Position numbers and translations under genes: made by a program. 64,000 bases of DNA, from NCBI GenBank assembly GCA_003327435.1, contig QOQV01000001.1:124001-188000 (forward strand). The letters are read 5' to 3'. Shown here one piece after another: positions 45,014 to 54,806 of this stretch; position 1 is the first letter of the stretch, and each line of letters starts with the position of its first letter. The stretch is from Ignavibacteriota bacterium. Its GTDB lineage: Bacteria; Bacteroidota; Ignavibacteria; UBA10030; BY39. Under the pieces are notes generated by a model. The model saw nothing but the letters and a program-made list of their open reading frames with translations. It made no database searches and was not told the DNA's origin.

Positions 45014-45485
45014 ACCAATTAAAGTTTATCTATCTGGCGGCATGGAATATGCCTATGCCGAAGGCGTACACTGGAGAAAAGATATTGAATCCTGGTTAAA
45101 AACTCATTTAGGTCACGAAACATTTAATCCCAATGATGAAAGCGATAAGTTCTTTAAAAATCATTATCCCAATGTAAACTTCAGAGAAATTAAAAACCAT
45201 AATATAAAGCTTTACAAAGAAATTGCTGAAAAACTTGTAGAAATTGATACCAATGAAATCGCTAAAAATTCTGACTATGTCATCTGTTATTGGGATGACG
45301 GTGCTGCTAAAGGAGCTGGTACAAAGGGAGAAATAACTATGGCAAAATATTTTAATAAACCTGTATACCTTGTAACTTCACATTCTTTTTCATCCATACC
45401 AGGTTGGGTAATTGGATGTGCAACACACATATTCAATAATTTCGATGAACTTAAAAATTTTTTATTGAACACCTACAAAAAATAA
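45006..45485 (+). CDS. Nucleoside 2-deoxyribosyltransferase-like protein
   Basis: A 159-residue Rossmann-like protein. The start KVYLSGGMEYA resembles the substrate loop of nucleoside 2-deoxyribosyltransferases. NSDYVICYWDDGAAKGAGTKGEITMAKYFNKPVYLV matches the family's catalytic and GTxxE region in order (given here as consecutive short blocks). Such enzymes move or hydrolyse deoxyribose on nucleosides or nucleotides, fitting the nearby purine-salvage gene hpt. The exact reaction is uncertain. Confidence 0.65.
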   Translation: MVKPIKVYLSGGMEYAYAEGVHWRKDIESWLKTHLGHETFNPNDESDKFFKNHYPNVNFREIKNHNIKLYKEIAEKLVEIDTNEIAKNSDYVICYWDDGAAKGAGTKGEITMAKYFNKPVYLVTSHSFSSIPGWVIGCATHIFNNFDELKNFLLNTYKK

Positions 45486-45491
45486 TTATAT

Positions 45492-46685
45492 TCAATCAAT
45501 TTTTTTATCTTTTAAAATCAAAACGACTGTTACTACCATAAGTGGAATAAGCGGTACCGAATATCTGCCCCATCCTATAACAAATGCATGCACTATTGAG
45601 TAATATGTTATGATGAGTATTAATATCCAGCCAAATTCATAACTTCTGATGAGTTTTTTAATACCTATAACGATTACTAACAACAAGGGAATTTGTGCAA
45701 TGATAAAAAAGATTGATTTTATTGGAGATTCACTAAGATACCAGAATGTTATAAAATTGATAAAAGTTCGATATGCAAAAAATTCTGGATTTTTAAACAC
45801 AGAATTTAAATAAGTTCTTATTAATAATTTCTCGTTATCAACCTGATAGTTATCAAAATCAAAATTGTTTATTATTGATTGAATTTTTGTGTATCCTTTT
45901 TCCCATGCATCCAGATTATTAAATGGATTTTGTGTCCAATTTTCTGCCAATGCGTTGCCTAAAATCAAATTTTGCCCTAAACCTATGTTTACAGGTACAA
46001 AGGAATTTGATACCTTGTAATTCCTTATGACCCACGGTAGCAAAATTACAGATGCAACAACTATTATTATTAAAACTGATTTAAATCCCTTAATCCCTTT
46101 TGTAAAATAAAAAAAGAATAACAAAAATATTGGGAAGAATAGCAGAACTGATTTAGTTAATATAGTTACACCTGTCATTAGTCCAGAAACAATCGAATTA
46201 CTTAACTTTAAAGAATTAAACAATCTGAGATAAGACAGGCAAGTCGCAACAAATATCAATATATAAAAAGATTCAATCCAGATTCTGGGAGTATACCAGA
46301 TCAGAATTGGATGTAGAGCAAGCGTTAGTTGTGTAATAGCAGCTGTTTTTCCATCAACTACATTCCGAATAAAAAAGAAAATCAATAAAGTTGTGAGAGA
46401 ATGGAATAAAGCTTGAAAAATTTGAACAATATAATAATTAACTCCATTAGTTAGATGAAATAACAATGCAAGCAAATATGGATAAACTGGTGGTTTATCA
46501 ATTATTTCCGCTGTTGAATTAGAATATTTGAAACCAGATTCAGTATATATATTGTGGGCAACTTCCCAATACCGGTCTGGATCTATACCTAAGTTGAGTG
46601 GTATCTGAATTTTAGGATAGACAATCAATGAAAATATTAAAGCTGCAGCAAATCCTACAATCGCAATGAAAAAATGAATTTTCAT
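45492..46685 (-). CDS. GT39/ArnT-like membrane glycosyltransferase
   Basis: A 397-residue protein with about ten helices of the dolichyl-phosphate-mannose mannosyltransferase (PMT_2) type. The first outer loop holds IDPDRYWEVAHNIYTESG, with acidic catalytic candidates, and KPPVYPYLLALL, the usual helix-start block. It would transfer a sugar from a polyprenyl phosphate to lipid or protein on the periplasmic side. It is the last gene of the 18.5-kb minus-strand run and starts 15 bases after the Fe-S protein. Confidence 0.8.
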   Translation of the reverse strand: MKIHFFIAIVGFAAALIFSLIVYPKIQIPLNLGIDPDRYWEVAHNIYTESGFKYSNSTAEIIDKPPVYPYLLALLFHLTNGVNYYIVQIFQALFHSLTTLLIFFFIRNVVDGKTAAITQLTLALHPILIWYTPRIWIESFYILIFVATCLSYLRLFNSLKLSNSIVSGLMTGVTILTKSVLLFFPIFLLFFFYFTKGIKGFKSVLIIIVVASVILLPWVIRNYKVSNSFVPVNIGLGQNLILGNALAENWTQNPFNNLDAWEKGYTKIQSIINNFDFDNYQVDNEKLLIRTYLNSVFKNPEFFAYRTFINFITFWYLSESPIKSIFFIIAQIPLLLVIVIGIKKLIRSYEFGWILILIITYYSIVHAFVIGWGRYSVPLIPLMVVTVVLILKDKKID

Positions 46686-46700
46686 TTAACTCTTAATAAA

Positions 46701-48689
46701 TTAATTTATCAAAGCATCAGCAACTATTTCAGCAATATCTTTCACCGCAATTTCATCGGATTTTTGTCTATCCTTTACACCATCAGAGAGCATTGTAAGG
46801 CAAAATGGACATGCTGTTCCAATCATACCTACATTTAAGGCAAGAGCTTCGTCTGTTCTTTCATGATTTATTCGTTTACCTTCTGTTTCTTCCATAAACA
46901 TCCGAGCACCTCCAGCACCGCAACAGAAACCCTTATCTTTATTTCGCTTCATCTCAACGATTTGATTAACAGAAACCGTTTTTAATATTTTTCGTGGTTG
47001 ATTATAGATACCATTATATCTTCCCAGATAACAGGAATCATGATAAACAGTTTTAGTATTTAGAGATTTAGATAATATTATTTTACCATCTGAGATAAGA
47101 TTCTCTATAAATTCACTATGATGGATAACTTCATATCTACCACCAAATGCAGGATATTCATTTTTAAGTGTATTATAGCAATGAGGACAGGTTGTTAATA
47201 TTCTTTTTATTTTATATTTATTTAGTGTAGAGATATTTTCATTAATGAGCATTTGTGCGAGATATTCATTTCCACTTCTCCGTGCAAAATCACCGGTACA
47301 TTTTTCTTCATTTCCTAAAATTGCAAATTTTATATTTGCCTTATGTAATATTTTGACCATTGCCCGACTAACTTTCTTAGCTCTATCGTCAAATGCTCCA
47401 GCGCAGCCAACCCAGAACAACAAATCCACACCTTCTGAATTTGAAACAATTGGAACATTTAAATCGCTTGCCCAATCTTCTCTCGCGGAAGAGCTAAAGG
47501 ACCAGGGATTATAATTTCTTTCGAGATTTTGAAATGCTATCTGCAATTCTTTTGGAAATCTTGATTCATTTAACACCAGGAAACGTCGCATATCAACTAT
47601 GTGATCCACATGCTCAATCATTACCGGGCATTCATTCACACAAGCTAAACACGTAGTGCATGCCCACAATTCTTCCTCAGTTATATATTTATCGACAAGA
47701 TTTTTGTTTATTATCTCATCCCGATTGTGAGAATTGCCTTGTTCACTTAATATTATTGGAGCTTTTTCAATCAATCTTTTTCTGATGTTAATAATAATTT
47801 CCCTTGGAGAAAGCAATTTGCCAGTAATATTTGCTGGACAGGAAGCAGTACATCTGCCACATTCTGTACAGGTATAACCGTCAAACAATTGTTTCCAGGT
47901 TAAATCTTCAACATCTGATACACCATATTTCTGCAAATTCTCATCATTCAAATTTAATGTACGCAATTCACCGTATGAATTTAGTCGAGCAAAAAATACA
48001 TTCGGAATAGATGTTATGATATGAAAATGCTTCGAAAATGGTAGTAGATTCAAGAATACGAATACTAACCCTATATGAATCCACCAGAAGATATGATATA
48101 GAACATTATTATATTCAAAATTGGTAAAAATATGTTGTAATGAACTGGCAATAACTCTATAATTGGAATATTCATCAGGACGAATTAATATTTTAACACT
48201 GTTTTGTAAATACATTGAGAGCATGATCATTAAAATCATAAACAGAATCAGATATGCTTCAGCAGAAGAGTGGCTTTTAAGTCTTTTCGGTTTACCCGTA
48301 ATTCTTCTAAACAATGCAAATATAACTGATAGAATAACAAAAAGAGCAATAAATTCCTGTAAAATAATGAGTGGTATGTAGATGTCTCCGATAAAACTCA
48401 AGGAAAAATTAGAATTAAACCCTTCTCCGATGGATTCAAATATGGCAGAGAGTAAAATCAAAAAACCCCAGAATATAAAAAAGTGCATTAATCCTGCTGC
48501 TGGTTCTCTTAATAATTTTGTTTGTCCAAAAGCAACAGTTAGAACTTTCCACAATCTGGATAAAGGTTTATCTGTTCTAATCTCTTTTTTACCAATTTTC
48601 AGATAGCTAAAAAATTTTGTAATGTTAAAAGCAAAAATTGCTATGGTGATTGAAAATACAAATACAAAAATGATATTGTTTAAATTCAT
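46701..48689 (-). CDS. Membrane-bound Fe-S oxidoreductase with CCG domains (HdrD/GlpC-related)
   Basis: A 662-residue protein. About six N-terminal helices (residues 5-245) resemble the NarI/DsrM haem b domain. Then come two [4Fe-4S] motifs, CTECGRCTASCPA and CTTCLACVNECP, and two CCG-type cysteine domains (WVGCAGAF...TTCPHCYNTLKNEYP and YHDSCYLGRYN...FCCGAGGARMF). The first CCG element reads EKCTGD instead of CCG. Such proteins move electrons between quinone and a soluble partner, often electron-transfer flavoprotein. The partner is not adjacent. It follows the PhzF-family gene by nine bases. Confidence 0.82.
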   Translation of the reverse strand: MNLNNIIFVFVFSITIAIFAFNITKFFSYLKIGKKEIRTDKPLSRLWKVLTVAFGQTKLLREPAAGLMHFFIFWGFLILLSAIFESIGEGFNSNFSLSFIGDIYIPLIILQEFIALFVILSVIFALFRRITGKPKRLKSHSSAEAYLILFMILMIMLSMYLQNSVKILIRPDEYSNYRVIASSLQHIFTNFEYNNVLYHIFWWIHIGLVFVFLNLLPFSKHFHIITSIPNVFFARLNSYGELRTLNLNDENLQKYGVSDVEDLTWKQLFDGYTCTECGRCTASCPANITGKLLSPREIIINIRKRLIEKAPIILSEQGNSHNRDEIINKNLVDKYITEEELWACTTCLACVNECPVMIEHVDHIVDMRRFLVLNESRFPKELQIAFQNLERNYNPWSFSSSAREDWASDLNVPIVSNSEGVDLLFWVGCAGAFDDRAKKVSRAMVKILHKANIKFAILGNEEKCTGDFARRSGNEYLAQMLINENISTLNKYKIKRILTTCPHCYNTLKNEYPAFGGRYEVIHHSEFIENLISDGKIILSKSLNTKTVYHDSCYLGRYNGIYNQPRKILKTVSVNQIVEMKRNKDKGFCCGAGGARMFMEETEGKRINHERTDEALALNVGMIGTACPFCLTMLSDGVKDRQKSDEIAVKDIAEIVADALIN

Positions 48690-48698
48690 ATTGATTTA

Positions 48699-49610
48699 TT
48701 ATATTTGTGGGATGATAATTTCGGTTTTAAAAATTGTAACAGCATTACCCCCAATTTTCACAACTTTTGGTTTATTATTTTCGACTTCTAATTTAACCTG
48801 TACCCTACCCTTCCTACCGATACTATCTCCTTGTTCAGCTATATATTCGAATTGTCCATCCTTAACCTCGAGCATTCCATTTTCAAAAAGATAAGCAGCT
48901 AAAGGGCTATGAACAGAACCTGTCACCGGATCTTCCGATATACCTTCATTTGGTGCAAAAAATCGAACATGGATGAATGATTCTTTTTCAATTGTTTCAA
49001 ATGTGAAAACACATAACCCATGTAAATTTCTTTGATTCATAAAATTTGTTAATGCAAATAGGTTTGGTTTAAGAGCATATAAAACATGCAACCTTCTAAT
49101 TGGGACAAAAACAAAATCGTTTCGCATAATGGGGGGCTTTGAATCAACATCACTAATATTAATGTTCAGTATTCGAACCAGATCCAGTTTATATTGTGAA
49201 AACCTTTCATACCTGTTTGGTGGAGTAATTCCAAGATTTATTTTTATCTCATTATTTTCTTTTATTACTTCAGAGAAAAGAATACCGGATTTGGTTTCAA
49301 TATTAAAGTTGTACTTACCATTATTCATCATACCATACAAACCATCTTCAGCCAAAGAATGAAGTGCAGCAATAGTTGCATGCCCACATAAAGGAACTTC
49401 ACAAACTGGAGTGAACCACCTAATTCTCATATCTGCCTCAGGCATACGAGGGGGTAAAATAAAGGCGGTTTCGGATAAATTCATTTCCTTTGCGATTAGT
49501 TGCATTTGAAGATCATTTAAATAACTTGCCTCGTTCACAACACCAGCAGGATTTCCCTGATAAGGGATTCGAGTGAACGCATCTACCTGTTTAATTGGTA
49601 TTTTCTTCAT
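48699..49610 (-). CDS. PhzF-family isomerase
   Basis: A 303-residue protein of the PhzF/diaminopimelate-epimerase fold. The catalytic Glu47 is in MNLSETAFILP, and other blocks are VPLCGHATIAALHSL and DPVTGSVHSPLAAYLF. PhzF isomerises a dihydroxyanthranilate in phenazine synthesis, but most relatives act on other small molecules and no phenazine gene is near. I use ATG 49610, with GGAG 11 bases upstream; an in-frame TTG further up overlaps yjbQ. Confidence 0.87.
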   Translation of the reverse strand: MKKIPIKQVDAFTRIPYQGNPAGVVNEASYLNDLQMQLIAKEMNLSETAFILPPRMPEADMRIRWFTPVCEVPLCGHATIAALHSLAEDGLYGMMNNGKYNFNIETKSGILFSEVIKENNEIKINLGITPPNRYERFSQYKLDLVRILNINISDVDSKPPIMRNDFVFVPIRRLHVLYALKPNLFALTNFMNQRNLHGLCVFTFETIEKESFIHVRFFAPNEGISEDPVTGSVHSPLAAYLFENGMLEVKDGQFEYIAEQGDSIGRKGRVQVKLEVENNKPKVVKIGGNAVTIFKTEIIIPQI

Positions 49611-49617
49611 TGGTGTA

Positions 49618-50037
49618 TCATTCTCCAATAATCTTAAAGATTATTTTTCTTTCTCTAGGTCTGTTATCGAAATCGATAAGCACTGGTTGTTGCCAGGTAC
49701 CAAATTCCGCCCTACCATCATCTACTGGTACACTCAAGGAAGTTCCAATTAATGAAGATCTAATATGTGCATACCCATTTCCATCCTGCCATGTATTATC
49801 GTGATGATATATCCTGTCTCTTGGTGCTATTTTTTCCATTATTTCCGGGAAATCTTTTTTTAATCCAGGTTCATATTCAATTGTTGTTAATCCTACCGTG
49901 GAACCCACCACAAATATTGTCAGGATGCCATCCTTTATTTTTGAGTTCCTTAAAACTTTTAAAATGTGATCAGTGATATCGATTATATCATTATTTCCTT
50001 TTGTAGGTATAGAAATATATTCAGTATATATTTTCAT
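49618..50037 (-). CDS. yjbQ: YjbQ family protein (UPF0047)
   Basis: A 139-residue protein with the family blocks GSTVGLTTIEYEPGLKKDF, YHHDNTWQDGNGYAHIRSS and GTWQQPVLIDFDNRPRERKI. YjbQ forms a trimer and can replace thiamin-phosphate synthase weakly; its true substrate is unknown. The start overlaps the preceding gene by four bases, and the PhzF-family gene starts seven bases after its stop. Confidence 0.9.
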   Translation of the reverse strand: MKIYTEYISIPTKGNNDIIDITDHILKVLRNSKIKDGILTIFVVGSTVGLTTIEYEPGLKKDFPEIMEKIAPRDRIYHHDNTWQDGNGYAHIRSSLIGTSLSVPVDDGRAEFGTWQQPVLIDFDNRPRERKIIFKIIGE

Positions 50038-50867
50038 TGAAGCATTATTGCATTTAATATAAATTTGTTTTTAATATAAATTAAAAAACCATTATCCATA
50101 TAAAATCGTGGTGAAACAACTTGATTCCCATTTGTGAATAATTTATCTATATAGAGTTGCTTTGCTTCAAGATCAATAATACTAATATAATCATCGAATA
50201 AAGCTTTTCCGTTAACATACTGCTCTACACTAAATCCAATAATGTTTAATTGATTACTTTGTAATATATCGACTACTTTAAAAATATTTTTATTTAGATT
50301 AGAAAAATACCGAATAATGTTATCTATTCTAATCTCTTCTATATCCAATGAATCAGGAAAGTACAAATTTCTACTGTTCTCGATAATTTGTGAAGTAATC
50401 AATTTCATTTCTTCGTACGAAAGATTTTTAATGATATCACCTGATTTTATATTTATCTGATAAAATATTTGCTGTTCTATATTACTTGATGTAGCAAAAA
50501 CAAAATCAACAGTAGCGCTTACGAATTTTACATCTTTTAATTGCCACAGGACTGAATGGTTAAATAGATCAACCGCGATTATACTTTTGTGAATTGGGAA
50601 ATCTGGTCTCTCATATTCGTGAAAAAGAATCACATCTCCATATACTCCTTCAACACCCATCCACCAATTATTATCCAGAAAATAATTCTGCCATATAAAT
50701 TTGCCCGTATTCAGATCTATTGAATGGTATTTTGTGATTTTATTTTCTATATCTCTTGTTTCACATAAGATGATGTTTTGAGAAGATGGGAATATTTTCC
50801 ATATAGGATACTCAAAATTTTGTTTCCAGTTTATTTTGAAAATATTTTTCGATAAAAAATTAAACAT
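50034..50867 (-). CDS. Hypothetical protein with PQQ-like repeats (possibly DUF4905)
   Basis: A 277-residue soluble protein without signal peptide. It contains blade-like repeats with KYHSIDLNTGKFIWQN, SIIAVDLFNHSVLWQLKD and YQINIKSGDII, a pattern of 'fact followed by converted unit' seen in PQQ-like propellers, too short for a full eight-blade propeller. The look and length recall DUF4905 proteins of the Bacteroidota group; I cannot confirm this. It sits between rdgB (50-base gap) and yjbQ (overlap of four). Confidence 0.5.
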   Translation of the reverse strand: MFNFLSKNIFKINWKQNFEYPIWKIFPSSQNIILCETRDIENKITKYHSIDLNTGKFIWQNYFLDNNWWMGVEGVYGDVILFHEYERPDFPIHKSIIAVDLFNHSVLWQLKDVKFVSATVDFVFATSSNIEQQIFYQINIKSGDIIKNLSYEEMKLITSQIIENSRNLYFPDSLDIEEIRIDNIIRYFSNLNKNIFKVVDILQSNQLNIIGFSVEQYVNGKALFDDYISIIDLEAKQLYIDKLFTNGNQVVSPRFYMDNGFLIYIKNKFILNAIMLQ

Positions 50868-50917
50868 CCAATATTCGTTAATAATTTAATATAAGATAAT
50901 AATAATGAAACAGATTT

Positions 50918-51517
50918 TCAAATTTTGTTAAAAAAATGAACAATAAAAGGTTTTATTTTATTCAATGCTTGTGCCCGATGACTAATCTTATTTTTAAGTT
51001 CCTGTGGCATCTCGGCGAATGTTAAATTAAAACCATCTGGAATAAATAATGGATCATAACCAAACCCACCAGTTCCTCGCAATTGTTCAATAATTTTACC
51101 CGAACAGATGCCTTCGGCAATTTCCTCTTTTTCTTCTGTTTTAAAAACAACTACACATCTAAATCGAGCCTTGCGAGACACATCCGGTACATTTTCTAAC
51201 AATTTTAATAACTTCGCATTGTTATTCGCAAAATTCGTAGGTTCACCAGCAAATCGTGCGGATAGAACTCCTGGCTGATTATTTAAAAATTCTACCTCCA
51301 AACCTGAGTCGTCGCTAAGTACTGGCAATTTCAAAATTCCATACACTTCTCTTGCTTTTTTGAGAGCATTTGCCTCAAATGTTTCCCCATCTTCGTAAAT
51401 TTCTGGAATATCCTTGAAATTATTTAAATCAATTATATCTACATTTAAATCTGAAAATATTGCTTTGATTTCCTTAACCTTTCCCTTATTACGGGTTGCA
51501 ATTACCAATGTTCTCAT
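50918..51517 (-). CDS. rdgB: XTP/dITP diphosphatase (RdgB/HAM1)
   Basis: A 199-residue nucleotide-pool cleaner. It starts VIATRNKGKVKEI, has the catalytic LSDDSGLEVEFLNNQPGVLS, SARFAGEP, GGFGYDPLFIPDG and ends with KNKISHRAQALNK. It hydrolyses dITP, XTP and ITP to monophosphates and so keeps deaminated purines out of nucleic acids. It begins three bases after radA. Confidence 0.96.
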   Translation of the reverse strand: MRTLVIATRNKGKVKEIKAIFSDLNVDIIDLNNFKDIPEIYEDGETFEANALKKAREVYGILKLPVLSDDSGLEVEFLNNQPGVLSARFAGEPTNFANNNAKLLKLLENVPDVSRKARFRCVVVFKTEEKEEIAEGICSGKIIEQLRGTGGFGYDPLFIPDGFNLTFAEMPQELKNKISHRAQALNKIKPFIVHFFNKI

Positions 51518-51520
51518 TGT

Positions 51521-52873
51521 CTATACCAATATTCTTTCAAAAGCTTCAGAAACGGTATCTACGCCTATCAATTCAATATCCGACCTTTTTGTTATATTTC
51601 TTTTATTTGCACTTGGTAGAACAATACGTTTAAAACCTAATTTCGCAGCTTCCTGTATTCTTTTTTCTGGTTGACTAACAGTTCTAATCTCTCCAGCAAG
51701 ACCTACTTCTCCAATAACCACAGTTTTAGGTTCAACAGGAATTTCTTTTAAACTCGACATTATAGATGTAGCAATCCCTAAATCAATTGCAGGTTCATCA
51801 ATTTTTAATCCTCCAGCAATATTTACAAAAACATCATAACTTGATATTTGAACACCAACCCGTTTTTCAAGTACAGCAATTAATAGAGCTAATCTTCGAT
51901 AATCAAATCCAGTTGTATTTCTCTGCGGCATACCATATTTACTCTGTGTTACCAGAGCTTGCACTTCCACAAGAATTGGTCTACTTCCCTCCATACTTGC
52001 GACGACACTTGAGCCATTAGTCCCTGGTATTCTTTCGGAAAGGAATACTTCAGACGGATTTTTTACTTCCCTTAAACCGTTTTCATACATCTCAAAAATA
52101 CCAACTTCATTTGTAGAACCAAAACGGTTTTTCAAACATCTTAAAATTCTATATGCATGATGCTGTTCTCCTTCGAATTGAAGAACAGTATCTACCATAT
52201 GCTCTATAATTTTTGGTCCTGCTATGATACCTTCTTTTGTGATATGTCCGACAATAAATACTGGTATGTTATTTTCCTTAGCAATCCGCGTTAAGATCGA
52301 GGTTGATTCTCTTATCTGATTTATGCTACCAGGTAAGTTTTCGAGACTTGACCTATATATCGTTTGGATAGAATCTACAATTACTACATCTGGCAATTTC
52401 TCTTTTATAATTGGTATTAATAAATCCAGATCTGTTTCAGAAACTAATAGTATCTTTCTATCATCTTTAATATTTAACCTTTCAGCTCGCAGTTTTAATT
52501 GACGAAGTGATTCTTCTCCGGTAATATAAAGAGAGATTTTTTCGTTTAAATTATCTAACATCTGGAGCATAAGTGTGGACTTGCCAATGCCTGGATCACC
52601 TCCAATTAGAATTACTGAGCCTTTTACAATTCCACCTCCAAGAACACGATTTAGTTCGTTTAAATTTGTATTTATTCTTGGTTCTTCCTGTGGATCTACT
52701 TCAGCAAGCGGAATTGTTTTTGTATTAGATTTCGGTGCTCCCTTTTTTGTTCTTGGTTCGGAAATCTCTTCCAGGAAAGAATTCCATTGCTCACAATTAG
52801 GGCACTTACCCAACCATCCGGGGGATTCGTAACCACAAAACTGACAAACATATTTTACATTAAGCTTTTTCAT
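51521..52873 (-). CDS. radA: DNA repair protein RadA/Sms
   Basis: A 450-residue protein. The N-terminal zinc finger is C10-x2-C13...C24-x2-C27 (KYVCQFCGYESPGWLGKCPNC). The RecA-like core has Walker A GGDPGIGKST, Walker B VVIVDSIQTI and the RadA motif KNRFG; a Lon-like C-terminal domain follows. RadA drives branch migration in recombination. The start overlaps nadK by four bases. Confidence 0.96.
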   Translation of the reverse strand: MKKLNVKYVCQFCGYESPGWLGKCPNCEQWNSFLEEISEPRTKKGAPKSNTKTIPLAEVDPQEEPRINTNLNELNRVLGGGIVKGSVILIGGDPGIGKSTLMLQMLDNLNEKISLYITGEESLRQLKLRAERLNIKDDRKILLVSETDLDLLIPIIKEKLPDVVIVDSIQTIYRSSLENLPGSINQIRESTSILTRIAKENNIPVFIVGHITKEGIIAGPKIIEHMVDTVLQFEGEQHHAYRILRCLKNRFGSTNEVGIFEMYENGLREVKNPSEVFLSERIPGTNGSSVVASMEGSRPILVEVQALVTQSKYGMPQRNTTGFDYRRLALLIAVLEKRVGVQISSYDVFVNIAGGLKIDEPAIDLGIATSIMSSLKEIPVEPKTVVIGEVGLAGEIRTVSQPEKRIQEAAKLGFKRIVLPSANKRNITKRSDIELIGVDTVSEAFERILV

Positions 52874-53748
52874 TTTTCCTGACGAACATCTTTACCCCAT
52901 AGCAATTTAGCACGTAAAAGTTCAAAATATGTAGATTTTTTTTGTTTTATTAGCTTCACTGAATATTTTGCTTTTTTAATTATAATTTCACATGGAGATT
53001 TTAAAAACAATTCATCCTGACCATCAGCAGTCAAATGAATATTTACTCCTGTAAGAGATTTTACCTTGATTATACTATTATCCGGAATAATTAATGGGCG
53101 TGCAGTTAAGGTATGTGCTGCAATTGGATTAATCATAATTACATCTGTTCCTGGTGCTACAACAGGACCTCCAACAGCAAGTGAATAGGCAGTCGAACCC
53201 GTTGGAGTTGTAACTATTAATCCATCAGCTGCATAATTAACGAGATATTGATTATTTACATATGTTTCCAATTCTATTACTCTTTTATATGATCCCCTAT
53301 CAATAACAATATCGTTTAATCCATAAAATTTTTTCTTACTATTTAACACTCTTGCTTCGAGCACCATTCTATCTTCGATAATATAATTATGTTGAATTAT
53401 ATCATTAATACAACGCTTCATATCTTCTACACTAACTTCTGCTAAAAATCCCAATTTCCCTAAATTAATACCTAAAATAGGTACTTGTATACGACCTATC
53501 ATCCTTGCAATACTAAGTATTGTACCATCTCCACCAAGTGCAATTATAATATCTGATTTCTTTATCAGACTTTTATTATCCAGAATCTTTTTTTCAGGGA
53601 GTGTAATTTTCAACTTTTGTTTTAATAACTTCGCAGAACCATTTTCTAAATGGTAATCAACTTTTATATTATCAAAATAAGCCAGCAGTTCTCTTAAAAC
53701 CTCTAACAATGCTGGTTTTCGGGTATTCCCTATTATTCCAAATTTCAT
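52870..53748 (-). CDS. nadK: NAD kinase
   Basis: A 292-residue ATP-NAD kinase. GGDGT is at 72-76 in IIALGGDGTILSIARMIG, with LGFLAEV, ADGLIVTTPTGSTAYSLAVGGP and the C-terminal DGQ motif (LTADGQDEL). It makes NADP from NAD. It begins 12 bases after the DUF1844 gene and overlaps radA. Confidence 0.95.
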   Translation of the reverse strand: MKFGIIGNTRKPALLEVLRELLAYFDNIKVDYHLENGSAKLLKQKLKITLPEKKILDNKSLIKKSDIIIALGGDGTILSIARMIGRIQVPILGINLGKLGFLAEVSVEDMKRCINDIIQHNYIIEDRMVLEARVLNSKKKFYGLNDIVIDRGSYKRVIELETYVNNQYLVNYAADGLIVTTPTGSTAYSLAVGGPVVAPGTDVIMINPIAAHTLTARPLIIPDNSIIKVKSLTGVNIHLTADGQDELFLKSPCEIIIKKAKYSVKLIKQKKSTYFELLRAKLLWGKDVRQEK

Positions 53749-53760
53749 ATTAAATCAAAT

Positions 53761-54039
53761 TCAATTTGTTTTTTGTTCTTTTGAGACCTCATCAACATAA
53801 TTCAATTTTAATTCTTTCAAAACATCAATGAACAGTTTCTCTTCATTTTCTGAGAGATTACCTTTCATCTTTTGGTGTAACATATCAAGTATATCTATCG
53901 ATGTTTGAGCCATCTCAAGATTTTTTTCAATTTTATCAGTTAATGGATTTTTTAATTTACCCATCTGCTGTAATGCTGTTGTCTGAAACATCAGAATCAA
54001 TTGCATAAGAAGAAACTCATTTTTTTCAGATTGATCCAT
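53761..54039 (-). CDS. DUF1844 family protein
   Basis: A 92-residue soluble helical protein. The N-terminal block MQLILMFQTTALQQMGKLKNP and the following QTSIDILDMLHQKMKGNLSE (each a separate helix) fit DUF1844, small proteins found widely without a known function. It starts two bases after the glycosyltransferase gene. No catalytic motif is visible. Confidence 0.75.
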   Translation of the reverse strand: MDQSEKNEFLLMQLILMFQTTALQQMGKLKNPLTDKIEKNLEMAQTSIDILDMLHQKMKGNLSENEEKLFIDVLKELKLNYVDEVSKEQKTN

Positions 54040-54041
54040 AA

Positions 54042-54806
54042 CTAATTCTCCTTATTATTTATAGATTTTTCCCATAATTTTGCATATTTAGTAAATACAT
54101 AAAATGAGGATAATGTACAAAGTATCAAACCATGAATTCCATCTAAAAAGCCTAATTTCAAAAAGTACATCTTAAAAAAAGTAAAAATTGGATTTATAAG
54201 CAAATTTTTGTATGAAAATTTTTGCTTCGAATTTAATAAATCTTCAACAGCCAGACTTGTATAAGTGTTAAATTTGTTAAAATAATGGAATAGATTTTTA
54301 TCTGTAAAATGAATCAAATCATTTTTAAGCATACCTACTTTTCCGTCAACAATGAGCTGCTCGTGTACATTAAGATTATTATATCTGCCATATTCTTTTT
54401 GAAAAAGTCGGGTCACATAATTTGGATACCAGCCACAATGTTTTATCCATTTTCCCAGGAAATATGAACGTCGAGCAACCATATATCCACAATATTCATT
54501 ATTTTCTAAAGAAATTAACTGATTAATTTCATCCTTTAACTCCTTAGTTATCCGTTCATCTGCGTCAATGGAGAAGACCCATTTATTAGTAACAAACTGC
54601 AATGCATAATTTTTAGCATTTGCAAATCCCTGCCATTCTCTAACATAGATTTTATCTGTATAATTTTTTGCTATTTCAACTGTTCCATCAATACTATAGG
54701 CATCAACAATAATTATCTCATTTGCCCACTTTACACTTTCAAGGCAATCCTTGATATTTTCTTGTTCGTTTTTGGTTATTATAATTACTGAAAGTTTATT
54801 ATTCAT
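54042..54806 (-). CDS. Family 2 glycosyltransferase (WaaE/KdtX-like)
   Basis: A 254-residue GT2 enzyme. It has LSVIIITKNEQENIKDCLES, IIVDAYSIDGTVEIAKN, GFANAKNYAL and the DxD-like SIDADERIT. WIKHCGWYPNYVTRLFQK is the acceptor block typical of WaaE/KdtX lipopolysaccharide core glucosyltransferases. A C-terminal hydrophobic segment (about 205-240) can anchor it. The start overlaps the ligase gene by four bases. Confidence 0.88.
   Translation of the reverse strand: MNNKLSVIIITKNEQENIKDCLESVKWANEIIIVDAYSIDGTVEIAKNYTDKIYVREWQGFANAKNYALQFVTNKWVFSIDADERITKELKDEINQLISLENNEYCGYMVARRSYFLGKWIKHCGWYPNYVTRLFQKEYGRYNNLNVHEQLIVDGKVGMLKNDLIHFTDKNLFHYFNKFNTYTSLAVEDLLNSKQKFSYKNLLINPIFTFFKMYFLKLGFLDGIHGLILCTLSSFYVFTKYAKLWEKSINNKEN

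Noticed and set aside
44354-45485. Possible toxin-antitoxin or defence pair after ftsH
   Set aside because: Both have recognisable metabolic folds (lipid kinase-like and deoxyribosyltransferase-like) and fit the salvage context.
48699-49610. Phenazine biosynthesis locus suggested by a PhzF-family gene
   Set aside because: No other phz gene is near; PhzF relatives are common and mostly unrelated to phenazines.
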